Below are positions 1 through 11,812 of a stretch of 64,000 nucleotides of DNA, piece by piece. The stretch covers positions 115,884,373 through 115,948,372 of the forward strand of contig JBOZIK010000001.1 of assembly GCA_051453625.1 (NCBI GenBank), given 5' to 3'. The notes under the pieces were generated by a model. It was not told where the DNA came from and made no database searches. It saw only the letters and a list, made by a program, of their open reading frames with translations. The translations under genes and the position numbers were made by a program. Source of the DNA: Welwitschia mirabilis (Eukaryota > Gnetophyta > Gnetopsida > Welwitschiales). How positions within the stretch are numbered: position 1 is the first letter of the stretch; each line of letters starts with the position of its first letter.

Positions 1-522
1 GAAGTACACTTTTTGGACTATTTATATAGGGGTCTAGATGAACTTTATGAGGTCAACCTTAAGCTTCTTCATATGGGCTACTTCATATGGGGTTGAACTG
101 GATGCATGTTGGATTGATTGAACCTAAACAAAGGTGGCTAATTCGAGTTTAGATAGGGGTGACCAGATCAAGTAATGTGAGTTACTCTAGCTAACTGAAT
201 TAAAAGTAGAGTAATTAGATCAAGTAACATGAGTCACTCAAGTTGACTAGATGTTTGGAGGGATCGACTAGTTAGAGCAAAAGTAAAACTTTTCAAGAAA
301 TTTTCTAATTGTTATCTCATTAAATCCATCTATTGCAAATGTTAAATTCCTTCTCAACTATCTAATGGATATATTTTGGGGAAATTTATTTAAAGAGATT
401 ACACTCAAAAATTCAATAAGAGATGGATCAAACTAATTTTAAATAAGTAGGTTGCGCTCTTGATCTGAAAAGCTTATCTTTTTAACATCATTCTCCCCTC
501 TCTCAATACTTACCTTTGTACT
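1..522. other. Unassigned AT-rich DNA
   Basis: No reading frame or recognised repeat is visible. A short motif (agatcaagtaa with gtgagttactc or atgagtcactca) occurs twice near positions 165-235, which suggests local duplication. The block ends at a 10-N gap (523-532). Confidence 0.4.
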
Positions 523-532
523 NNNNNNNNNN

Positions 533-710
533 ATGAAGGTTGAGAATTAACCTAGAAATATCTATTTTATAAAGATTGAAAGTTAGCCTGGAAAAGTCCA
601 TTTTATGAAGGTTGAGACTTAGCTTGCAAAAGTCCATTTTATAAAGGTTGAGACTTATCCTACAAAAGTATATTTTTGTCAAGGTTAAATATTAGCCTTA
701 AAAACCTAGT
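533..710. repeat. 36-bp tandem repeat, about 4.7 copies
   Basis: Five consecutive units start with variants of ATAAAGGTTGAGACTTAGCC and end in CAAAAGTCCATTTT. Unit length is about 36 bp, with substitutions between units. The array begins directly after a 10-N gap, so its true length may be underestimated. It lies just upstream of a Copia-LTR-like tail and could be an LTR-internal repeat. That link is inferred from position only. Confidence 0.75.
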
Positions 711-719
711 GGGTAGTAA

Positions 720-960
720 ACTAACAAAGATCTAGAGCAGTCTTAGTAATTGGCTATCTTCCGAGAGTGGAGTAGGGTCTAATCTGAACCACTATAAATC
801 TTGTCTTGTGCATTATTTTGGTTCTACTTATGCATTTATTTTGTTATATCTTTTTATATTATAAATTATTTCTTGGATATTAATAGTTTTTCAAATTTTT
901 TAAAAATCTTATTCACCCCTCCTCTAGGATACTAGATCCTAGAAGTTGTGTTTGGGGTTC
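720..960 (+). repeat. Possible Copia LTR tail (R/U5-like)
   Basis: The segment holds a gagagtggagtag stretch, then gaaccactataaatctt, a T-rich stretch and ttcacccctcctctagg. This order resembles the end of many plant Copia LTRs, where an 'ACCACTATAAATCTT' block precedes a 'TTCACCCCCCTCT' block. No convincing primer-binding site follows. The call rests on motif resemblance and no partner LTR was found in the window. Confidence 0.3.
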
Positions 961-1894
961 CATAAACTTTCTTCATAACTCCTCCAATAAAGTAAATGAG
1001 GAAGGGTATTATTGGTTGAATGGATAAGGATGAAAGGATAAATAAGGTTAATATGGTAATGAGGAATAAGGGTTATAAGAGATGACGGAAGGCATGGAGT
1101 CCAATTCCACATGTGAAAAATAAGTCTTTACAAACTTAGGATAAGGAGATTGATCTATACATGAAGAGTGTTCTAGGTTTTAAAGATATTATCTGAAGGT
1201 TTTTCTAGTGTTAAAAATATCTCTAGGTTTTAAATGTTAGGGGTTATATTAAAGGTAATCCCATAAATTCTCCTTGGATTAAATGTAATCTCCTATATTT
1301 TATTTAACTTAAATATGATTAGGCATGTTATAGGAATTTTGCTATTTTAAAAAATAGGTTAGGGTTTAGATGGTATTCTCTAGTTTTTGTTTTTTTAAGT
1401 GTCAGAATTCATGTTGCTTACAGGGTTTCTAATTAATCTACCTTATTATTCTTAAATCTAAGACATGCAAGATTTTTATAATATTTGAAAAAATATCGTA
1501 GGTTCATAACATTCATGCAAAGTAATCTTAGTAACAAGGTATACAAAAACTATTCTAAAAATACAAATAAATAAAAACATTAAATTAAACTTATGAAAAG
1601 AAAATTCTAAATTTTTTTTTATTTTTAGAATTTTATAATAGTAAAATAATTAANNNNNNNNNNNNNNNNNNNNNNNNNNNNNNNNNNNNNNNNNNNNNNN
1701 NNNNNNNNNNNNNNNNNNNNNNNNNNNNNNNNNNNNNNNNNNNNNNNNNNNNNNNNNNNNNNNNNNNNNNNNNNNNNNNNNNNNNNNNNNNNNNNNNNNN
1801 NNNNNNNNNNNNNNNNNNNNNNNNNNNNNNNNNNNNNNNNNNNNNNNNNNNNNNNNNNNNNNNNNNNNNNNNNNNNNNNNNNNNAATATTTATC
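961..1894. other. Unassigned AT-rich DNA with a 231-N gap
   Basis: No coding potential or known repeat boundary is seen. Positions 1654-1884 are N. Confidence 0.4.
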
Positions 1895-3585
1895 ATTTGA
1901 AATAAAAGAAAGGAAAACAAATACTCAAAACAAGAAGGAAAAAAAAACGAGTTTAGTTATCACTAGATGTGATGAGTAATAATCACTAGAAAAAATTTAA
2001 AAAAATATAAAATCTTACAAAAAATTAAAAATTATACTCCTCCTAAGAAGCTACCATGCCATTATCCCTAATAACAATGTCAAGATCTATTTATGTCTAC
2101 TACAATTAAACCAAAATAAACGAGGTAAGGANNNNNNNNNNNNNNNNNNNNNNNNNNNNNNNNNNNNNNNNNNNNNNNNNNNNNNNNNNNNNNNNNNNNN
2201 NNNNNNNNNNNNNNNNNNNNNNNNNNNNNNNNNNNNNNNNNNNNNNNNNNNNNNNNNNNNNNNNNNNNNNNNNNNNNNNNNNNNNNNNNNNNNNNNNNNN
2301 NNNNNNNNNNNNNNNNNNNNNNNNNNNNNNNNNNNNNNNNNNNNNNNNNTGAAACATATTAAAACAATCAAGTAGTAATAACTTAAGTTATGATAACATA
2401 ATCTCATTCTACACATGAGGATTGGTGAACTCAAAAGTAACTTAGTACTTCATAGCCCTTGAATAACTTTAGAAAGTAAGGACATAAATTGCTCAAGATT
2501 CATTAAATAAAAGAGACTTAGATCAACTAGCTCAGAATTCACTAAAATAACAAAAGAATTTGATAACTTAGTTGTTACTTAGGCATTATATGNNNNNNNN
2601 NNNNNNNNNNNNNNNNNNNNNNNNNNNNNNNNNNNNNNNNNNNNNNNNNNNNNNNNNNNNNNNNNNNNNNNNNNNNNNNNNNNNNNNNNNNNAAATAAAA
2701 GAAAGAACACAAAGGAAGTGAGTTAATTTTTTGGTTTTTTGCCCTTGGTTGCAACCTGTAAAAAATTTGCTAAATCTGTAACATAAATTTTTAGTGTGTA
2801 ATATAGATATAGTTAAAGTAAAAAAACTAAACAAAACTCTAAACTAGACTAGTCTGGATATCACTTAAGATGATGACTATTCATCACTCGAAAGAAAAGA
2901 AAGGAAACAAATACTTCAAACAAGAAGAAAACAAAACCAGTTTATCTATCACTAGATGTGAGGATTAATAATCGCTAGAAAAAATTTAAAAAAATATAAA
3001 AGATTATAAAAGATTAAAAATTGTACTCCTCCTAAGGAGCTACCATGCCATTATCCCTAACAACATGTCAATATCTAGTTATGTCTACAATAATTAAACC
3101 AAAATAAACTAGGTAAGGACCTGCTATCATTCTTCTATAGGGACTTATGCAGTCTATTATTAGAAATTACACATAATCTTTCTTATCTTATAAGTACATT
3201 CAAAGAAAGAAGAAGAGAGAGAAGTAAAAAATTTTAGTGAAACTTCATCTAGAAAGGTAGGAAAAATAACTAGCTCTAAATTTTAACTTGATTCATGGTC
3301 TAACACTCCTTTAGTCTAAAGATATCTTGTGAATTTCTGAAACATATTAAAATAATCAAGTAGTAATGACTTAAGTCATGATAACATAATCTCATTCAAC
3401 ACATGAGGATTGGTGAACTCAAACATAACTTAGTCCTTCATAGCCCTTAAATAAGTTTAGAAAGTAAGAACATAAATTGCTCAAGATTCATTAAATAAAA
3501 GAGACCTAGGTCAACTAACTAAGAAATTCACTAAAATAACAAAATAATTTGATAACTTAGTTGTTACTTAGGCATTACAAGTATA
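1895..3585. repeat. Direct duplication around gaps
   Basis: Sequence 1895-2592 recurs at about 2885-3585. Shared landmarks are the 'tcactagatgtga' block, 'ctcctaagaagctaccatgccattatccc' near 2038 and 3027, and the 'cacatgaggattggtgaactc' block near 2413 and 3401. The copies are diverged but collinear and are separated by a 100-N gap at 2593-2692. Part of the first copy is replaced by N (2132-2349). I favour two haplotype or contig copies of one locus over a true tandem duplication. Positions 3586-3835 show nothing recognisable. Confidence 0.6.
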
Positions 3586-3835
3586 AAGCTATTTACAACT
3601 TCAAATTAAGAAAAATAACTAATTATATTAATTCCGAAAACACACATCATGTTAGTGGAAGAAGAAGGTTCATATAGACTCCTTAACCTATTCTTGAAAA
3701 AAGCTCACTCCCAAAAAAAGTTCTTAGAAGGCTATGTTAACTTAATACTCCAAAGATTCTACTACTTTATTAAAACTAAAAATTCTTACAAGTGAGGCCT
3801 AAATACTCATTTATAGGAAAGGATAATATTAATGT

Positions 3836-5514
3836 TATTTCTTATGATGAAATTTGACTACACTTGCATCTATCGTTAATATATGATAATTCACAAGATT
3901 ATCCTAGGGATACAAATCTTGTGTGATCAAACCCAACCTTTATCAAAGGTATTAGGACTTTAATTTATAAAATAGTCTTAATGTTATTTTTTTTAAAGAT
4001 AGATGATGAAAGCTATCAATAAAACAAGCATAAAAGTAAAGAGTAATAGAGAGTAAAATGATAGTAGAGATCTAAGAATGGGAGGTAGTATTAAAACTAG
4101 CATAATAACTNNNNNNNNNNNNNNNNNNNNNNNNNNNNNNNNNNNNNNNNNNNNNNNNNNNNNNNNNNNNNNNNNNNNNNNNNNNNNNNNNNNNNNNNNN
4201 NNNNNNNNNNNNNNNNNNNNNNTAAAACTAAAAATTCTTTTAAATGAGCTCTAAAAACTCATTTATAGGAAAGGATAAGATTAATGTGATTGCTTATGAT
4301 GAAATTTAATTACACTTGCATCTATCATTAATATATGACAATTCATAAGATTGTCTTAGGGATACAAATCTTATGTGATCAAACCCAACCTTTATCAAAG
4401 GTATTTGGACTTTTATTTATAGAATAGTCTCAATGTTATCTTTTTTAAAGATAGATGATAAAAGCTATTAGTAAAACAAGCATAAAATTAAAGAGTAATA
4501 GAGAGTAAAATTATACTAGAGATATAGGAATGGGAGATAGTATTAAAACTANNNNNNNNNNNNNNNNNNNNNNNNNNNNNNNNNNNNNNNAAATCTCATT
4601 AATCCAAGCTCAAGCACAATGGCATAATATCATCCATCATAGATATGAAAGTATTATAACCAAACCATCTAGACTTTATAAAAAATAAAATAAGCATAAG
4701 AAGTAGGGTCTCCTAAGATCCATAGGTTATGTAAGCTAGAATGCAAGTAGAAAGCACCAAATTAGAATCTAAAAGTAAAAGCATAACTCAGTCAATCCTA
4801 AGCATAATAAGTATGACATTCATAACTTGGTATCAAAATAATGCCTAACAACATGTAGTACTTAATTATTAGAACAAGGAAAGCATATAATCTAGAAATT
4901 TTCTNNNNNNNNNNNNNNNNNNNNNNNNNNNNNNNNNNAGCTATCCCATCCTTATGGAAGGCTTAAAAATAACTCATGACTAAATCTTCAATCTCCTTAA
5001 AATATCATAATGAAATTGATCCCCCTCTAATGAAGTAAGGAAGGATACTTATGAATCTAAATTAGGGTTTTTAATTAGGATTTTTAAGGTCTAATAAAAT
5101 CCTTTTAAAGAATAATCAAAATACATAAAATAATTATTTAGCTATAGGGCCAAATTAAGGGTTCTTGTTAAAAAATATTCCTCATTTATCTTGCATTTTT
5201 GGAAATGGTAGAAATGAATTACTTGCATTAATAGGATCTAGAATCATAAGAATATTATAATTTTACTCTAAGAAATTAATGTTGTCATGTCTAAGATTGA
5301 AACCACTATCAATCATGCTTAGCATATCTCCATCTTCTACTAAGATGCTCCTAATGTCATCTTTATCTTATAAAATACTAGTGTTTAGGCATATTACTAG
5401 TGAAACAAGATGTTCATGGCCTTAAGTGAAATAAACACATAAAACCACAATGGTAATTAATTAAAATTTCTAACAAGGTCTTAATTTCTTAATATAAATG
5501 TTGATTTTTGAGTG
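3836..5514 (-). repeat. E1 3' LTR
   Basis: Collinear with 11813 to about 13265. Shared landmarks include the 'agcacaatggcataat' block (4613 and 12190), 'gacattcataa' and 'aatgaagt..aggaaggatacttatg' near the inner end. The left part is present twice (3770-4110 and 4223-4551) around an N gap at 4111-4222, so the assembled LTR is too long there. N gaps also lie at 4552-4590 and 4905-4938. Similarity to the 5' LTR stops near 5514, about 380 bp short of the 5' LTR end. This copy therefore lacks the U3 part that holds the minisatellite. Outer boundary is approximate. Confidence 0.6.
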
Positions 5515-8500
5515 TTATCATACCTTTCAACCAACCCTTTGCTAGTCCCTTAGTAAAAAATCTCATCAAAAAATAACATAACATGATAAAAATTACAGAT
5601 TGATTCAATCAAGCATGAATAGATAAAGGATTTTTGGAAAAACTTGACTGATGTACTCTAAAATTATACTTTTAAGTAAAAGATAGAGCATAAAAAGTAA
5701 TTAATATAAGTGAAAATGTACTCCCCCAACCAAAGTTGAACTTTATCCTCAACATTTGAAAGATGAAATGTTGAATGTAAACACAATGAGGAATGAATAA
5801 TGCATGTTCTAATGTAACCTAAAGTGAGATAAAAAGGAAAATTACTAGAAATGTAAGAAATGAAAAGTAAAAAGAATACCACTTATTTCTACAAATGCAT
5901 GAAAAAAGGTAAAAGTAAAAATGAATTATATAAGAAATTGCCAAATGATAAGGCTCTACAAATGATTGTTGTAGATGAAAGTAATAGAGAGAAGGAATAG
6001 ATAAAAAGTAAAAGGAAAAAGGATAAAAATGAAGAAAAATGTAAAAATGAATATGATAAAAAAAGTATCCAAATGAGATAGAAAATGGATGAATACCAAG
6101 TTACATTAGATGACTGTAAATATGAAGAATAATCTAAGTTAAAAAGTGTAAGATGAATAGAGAGAAAGTAATAGTAGCATCAGTTACGAATCTTGGCAGT
6201 GTCAATTTTTTGAGTAACTGCTTTTAAAGTTTAGAACAATTAATAAAAATGGATGTAAGGGTTATGAAAACATAAGATGTAAGAGGATGAAATTTTAAAA
6301 AATTCTTAAAGTGAATAAAAATTAAGTTAAATTAAAGCCTAATGATCATTTAATTTTAATAAAAATCTAGACTGATTTAGTTCTAGCATAACTCATAAAA
6401 TAAGATATTTCATTACAACAAACATAGATGTAACTNNNNNNNNNNNNNNNNNNNNNNNNNNNNNNNNNNNNNNNNNNNNNNNNNNNNNNNNNNNNNNNNN
6501 NNNNNNNNNNNNNNNNNNNNNNNNNNNNNNNNNNNAAGGTAAAAGTGAAAATGAATTATATAAGAAATTGCCAAATGATAAGTCTATACAAATGAATGTT
6601 GTAGATGAAAGTAATAGAGAGAGTGGATAGATAAAAAGTAAAAGGGAAAAAAGGTAAAAATGAAGAAAAATCTAAAAAGGAATATGATAAGAAAGTATCT
6701 AAATGAGATAGAAAATGGATGAATACCAAGTTAAAGGCCGATTCAATAAAATATCATAACCCACTAATGACATGAGATGACTATAAATATTAAGAATAAT
6801 ATAAGTTAAAAAGTGTAAGATGAATAGAGAGAAAGTAATAGTAGCATCAATTAGGGCTCATGATAGTGTCGATTTTCTGAGTAAATGCTTTTAAAGTTTG
6901 GAAGAATTAATAAAAAAGGATGTAAGGGTTATGAAAACATAAGAGGTAAGAGGATGAAATTTAAAAAATGCTTAAAGTGAATAAAAATTAGATTAAATTA
7001 AAGCCTAAGGATCATTTAATTTTAATAAAAATCTAGACTAATTTGGTCCTAGCATAACTCATGAAATAAGATATTTCATTATAACAAACATAGATGTACC
7101 TTTAAGTATGTTTTCTCATAGAGATGAAACAATAAATGCATGTGATATGAGTGGATGTATGTGGTATAGATAGTGGAATGAACGGAAATAAAGTAAATGT
7201 AAATGCAAATAAAACTCTACCATGCATACCATAAATGAATGAAGCTATGAAACTAAAGTAATGGCCTAGAAAAAGTTTATTTAATTATGGTTCTAAGTTA
7301 AAACAAGGCAAGGCATTAATAAAGTATATTTATGTAAGTTAAAAGTAGTAAAAACATCTTAAGTAATAAATGTTAAAACAAGCAAATCACAAGAAGTCTC
7401 TAATCCCACCTTAAGTTCTTTACTTTGACTTCTTTTTCATGGGCATCAAAGTTTTAAGCATTTGATCTTATTGAACATTTAGTGTTATGACACTTTTTTT
7501 TAATAGATTTAACATGTTATATAAGATGGATTCAGTGCTACATTACTAGTGAGTTGCTATAGCCCTAATGTAGATGAAAGTGTCACAAATGAGTCATTAG
7601 AGCTATATTAGTAGAAGACATCCATAGCCTTGATTTAGTTAACCAAATCAAATAAAAATGATCATAAAAATGTGCTAAAGAAGCCTCAGTATTTTCCTTC
7701 ATTTGATTTTTCTTTATTTGTTATATATTTTTTTATAATATTCATAGTACATGAAAGGGTTCATTGGCTCATTAGCCTAATAAAAAAATGATCTTATTCA
7801 TATGAATGATTTGAAATAAAGAAACATCATGAAAGAAGATAATTTACCTTTTTCCCTTGATTTCAAATCAAAGACATTAAATAAATACAAGATTTAATAA
7901 CAGAACTCAAAGATACTTTCGCTTGAAAAGTAAGGATCCACCTACTCTCAACCAAAACCATGGAATGCTAGAGATTTCTTATTCTTAATTATATGAAAAG
8001 GCTAATATCCAAGATTAGTACGTCTTGTAAACTCATAATAATGTCATAATGGAAGAGGTGTGTGATAAGGTTTAAGATGGTGATGACATATTCAATGGTA
8101 TGGATGAAATTTGGAATTACCTAAGTGAAAGGGATTAAGGAAATGATTATNNNNNNNNNNNNNNNNNNNNNNNNNNNNNNNNNNNNNNNNNNNNNNNNNN
8201 NNNNNNNNNNNNNNNNNNNNNNNNNNNNNNNNNNNNNNNNNNNNNNNNNNAAGATTAGTACGTCTTGTAAACTCATAATAAGATTAAAGAAATGGATGAT
8301 TAGTAAGCCTAATGAAATAATTTCATAATGGAAAAGTTTCATGATAAGGTTTAAGATGGTGATGACATATTCAATGGTGTGGATGAAATTTGAAATTACC
8401 TAAGTGAAAGGAATCAAGGAAATGATTATATAAATGGTAATGCTTGAGTGGTTTTATAGGAGAGATACCATTAAGAAATATTAGTTTCATTATAACTGTG

Positions 8501-8740
8501 CCTACCCATCCTAATTCTAATATAGAAGTAAAATCTAGTCTGAGATCATGTAATGAAACTAAAATTTCCTCATAATGGAGTTTCTAGTGTAATGTATGGA
8601 TGAAGGCTTAAGGGTATAAAAGATATGAACTTTAAGAGTATGAAGGATATGATTGGGTAATGGATAATGGAATGGTAGAGAATCCATTTAAAGTTTCACA
8701 CATGAACCTATGGATTTAGTGATAACATCAATGCAAATAG
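5515..8740 (-). other. E1 internal region without recognisable domains
   Basis: Two gap-linked duplications are clear. Segment 5908-6435 is repeated at 6536-7099 across a 100-N gap. Segment 8013-8150 is repeated from 8251 across another. The part 7430-8700 is similar to 24620-26190 in the opposite orientation, inside E3, so it belongs to the element family. No RT, RNase H or integrase motif could be read on the minus strand despite the position. Confidence 0.45.
5721..5731 (-). other. Polypurine-tract-like site of E1
   Basis: The minus strand reads GGTTGGGGGAG, preceded by TTGAGGATAAAGTTCAACTTT. Plant gypsy elements commonly carry a TTGAGGACAA...TTGGGGGGAG block between pol and the 3' LTR. 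The tract lies about 200 bp from the recognisable LTR edge, so it may not be the priming tract itself. Confidence 0.4.
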
Positions 8741-8750
8741 NNNNNNNNNN

Positions 8751-9058
8751 AAGAGTAAATTCTATACATTTAAAATCTAAGTGTATCCATCTTATAGCTA
8801 GTTCATGCTTTTTCAACAAGTTTTATAAGACATCATTTTGAGATGAAGATAAAGGTAAGTGATTAGTTACTAGATGATATGAGTTCTTATCAAAAATAGG
8901 TATGCATAAAATTATCAAAGAGCGGTTGTAACTCAAGGGAATATTTTTCTTCTACATGAAGATTTACATCTTGCTTAAGAGATAAAGATAATATAAAAAC
9001 ACTTTAATCATGAGAATGTTGAAAAGAAGGCAAGGATTCTATGTATGATGGATTATGT
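8751..9058 (-). pseudogene. E1 pol fragment just upstream of RT
   Basis: Minus-strand frames contain EKYSLELQPLFDNF and LKKHELAIRWIHLDF. These correspond to the plant gypsy/Athila segment that precedes RT ('LELKPLP..L.YA', '..LLRVLKEHK.AIGWTI.DIKG'). The frame is interrupted by TAA/TAG stops and at least one shift, and is cut at a 10-N gap (8741-8750). Part of it (about 8915-9058) is repeated at 9159-9300 across a 100-N gap. The homologous stretch in E3 is at 24290-24620. Confidence 0.55.
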
Positions 9059-9158
9059 NNNNNNNNNNNNNNNNNNNNNNNNNNNNNNNNNNNNNNNNNN
9101 NNNNNNNNNNNNNNNNNNNNNNNNNNNNNNNNNNNNNNNNNNNNNNNNNNNNNNNNNN

Positions 9159-11784
9159 AAAAAGTCATTGTAACTCAAGGGAATATTTTTCTTCTACATG
9201 AAGATTTACATCTTTATTAAGAGATAAAGATAATATAAAAGCACTTTAATCATGAGAATGTTGAAAAGGAGGCAAGGATTCTATGTATGATGGATTATGT
9301 ATGTATTCTTCTTTGATGTCCTCCTATTTAGTAGGGTTACTAAATGAGTCATCCTAAAATATACAACTCTTCTTAAGTGTAGAAATTTTCTCAAAGGATT
9401 AACTTTTCTTAATTGATTACTCATCCTTTAATATGTCCTCATTANNNNNNNNNNNNNNNNNNNNNNNNNNNNNNNNNNNNNNNNNNNNNNNNNNNNNNNN
9501 NNNNNNNNNNNNNNNNNNNNNNNNNNNNNNNNNNNNNNNNNNNNTATGTCCTCATTAGTTTATTTCTCATACCTAAAGAGTGTAGCTTTGGTTTCATTGA
9601 TTTGACTATTATTACTTATTTTAAGATTATTAGGATTAGGTTTTAAGGATGTAGGAAGCTCATCTTCTTCTTGTTGGGTAGATGTCTTACTGACTTGGGT
9701 AGTGCTTTGACTTCATTATTACAAACTTTATTCAAGTCTCTACAAGTTGGAAGAGGCTTATTAATTAAAGTGTTATTGTGTGATACTGATGTGGTATTGC
9801 GATTCCATGAATTTCTTAAAGATGTCTTTCAAGAAGTTTGAAGAGGATTATCAAGTTTAAGAAAATGAAGAACATAGCTCAAACAATGATGGACATAATG
9901 AAGGATATTCATGAGAAAATAAAGAATAACAATTAAAAGGTGAAAACAATTCATAAGATAATGTGAAATAGGATTCATAAGGGATGGTGAAAGACATAGA
10001 TTCAAACTCCTCAAGATAAAAGTAAGGATAGTTAGGATTTAAATCATTAAAGTAAGATGAAGATGAAATGGTGGAACTACATGGATATCCATAAGAAGAT
10101 TAAGTAATGCATGAAGAGAAACCTGAGTATCAACATTGAAGGTAATCCTTGATAGTTTGCTTAGGTTAAGGATTAGATGGCAAATGAAGTATATGATTTT
10201 TTATGAAAGAGTAAGAATTATAGTTCATATGAAATCTAGTAATGCATGCAGTATGTGAGAGGTATCAAGTCATAAATGTACGATTCATCAAAGCTAGAGT
10301 TTTTTTAACCTAAGAAGTCAACGGTAGGTGCAGGAAGATGGTGGCACCAGTAAGATGGTGTAAAATTAATTCAGCAAAAATGATAGTTAAGGACTTAAAA
10401 AAAGTAACACTCTAAGATATAAGGTCATTTTGGTGAACTAACAGAAGAAGACTAAATAAGGATTTTGGAAAGNNNNNNNNNNNNNNNNNNNNNNNNNNNN
10501 NNNNNNNNNNNNNNNNNNNNNNNNNNNNNNNNNNNNNNNNNNNNNNNNNNNNNNNNNNNNNNNNNNNNNNNNTTCAAACTCCTCAAGATAAAAGTAAGGA
10601 TAGTTAGGATTTAAATCATGAAAGTAAGATGAAGATGAAATGGTAGAACTATATGGATATGCATAAGAAGATTAATTAATGCATGAAGAGAATCCTGAGT
10701 ATCGACATTCAAGGTAATCCTTGATAGTTTGCTTAGGTTAAGGATTAGATGGCCAATGAAGTATATGATTTTTTATGAAAGAGTAAGAATTATAGTTCAT
10801 ATGGAGTCTATTAATGCATGCAGTATGTGAGAGGTATCAAGATGTCATAAACATAAGATTCATTAAAGCTATAGGTTTTTCGAGAAAAGAAGTTAATGGT
10901 AAGGGTAGGAAGATGGTGGCACTAGTAAGATTATGTAATATTAATTCAGCAAAAATGATAGTTAAGGACTTAAAAAAGTAACACTCTAAGATATAATGTC
11001 ATTTTGGTGGACTAACAAAAAAAAATACTAAATAAGGATTTTGGGAAGAAATAATGCAAAAAATAAAAATATGATTTAATTTAATACAGGAAATGAAAAT
11101 TATAGAAATGAAAATTACAAGTAATAANNNNNNNNNNNNNNNNNNNNNNNNNNNNNNNNNNNNNNNNNNNNNNNNNNNNNNNNNNNNNNNNNNNNNNNNN
11201 NNNNNNNNNNNNNNNNNNNNNNNNNNNAAAATAAAAATATGATGTAATGTAATACAGGAAATGAAAATTATAGAAATGAAAACTACATGTACTAAAGCAC
11301 TTTTCTAAGATTTTTTAATGATGTCCTTCTTCAAAAGAATCTTTAAGTACCTACTAAGGAAGGCAGCTAAGATAAATAAGGGAAGATAAGAGAGGAAAAA
11401 TGGTAGAAATAAAATATGGATAAAAATATTAATTTTTTAAATTAATTTCTTAAAGTTATTTCTTTAAAATTTGCAAAAGATTATCACCTTTAAAGAAATT
11501 TAATATAATATTCAAAGAATCTTTTACAAGAAAAAGAAATAAAAGGAAAAAAAAGCAAAAATAAAAATAAAATATAAAATAAAATAAAGGAAAAAAAGAA
11601 AAATAAAATGAAGAAAAATAAAATGAAGCCACCAGATTAGGTTCCACTGATCAAGTTACTAATACTAATCCACTATTGATAAAAAGGAAAAGAAAAAGAA
11701 AAACTGAAAAATAAGGGGAAAAAACTAAAAAGGATATAGAAAAGAAAATTCTATGCATGCCCCATTATAGATATCATATCACTA
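9159..11784 (-). other. E1 gag-side internal region, unreadable
   Basis: By position this should hold gag and protease, but I recognise neither. It includes a 100-N gap at 9445-9544 whose edges share the 13-base string tatgtcctcatta. Segment 9989-10472 is repeated from 10573 across another 100-N gap, and 11050-11127 is repeated from 11228. An A-rich, GA-rich tract fills about 11380-11640 and gives only low-complexity translations. Confidence 0.4.
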
Positions 11785-11802
11785 TCCATGATAACAATAC
11801 TA
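11785..11802 (-). other. E1 primer-binding site (tRNA-Asp type), decayed
   Basis: The minus strand reads TAGTATTGTTATCATGGA. Compared with TGGCGCCGTTGCCGGGGA, the complement of the plant tRNA-Asp 3' end used by Athila elements, 9 positions are identical, 8 are C-to-T or G-to-A transitions and 1 is a transversion. It lies about 10 bases inside the 5' LTR edge. Confidence 0.6.
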
Positions 11803-11812
11803 AAAAGCTACT

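Noticed and set aside
11456-11647. Minus-strand 63-codon open frame
   Set aside because: Phe/Leu/Tyr-rich low-complexity translation of an A-rich tract, with no domain.
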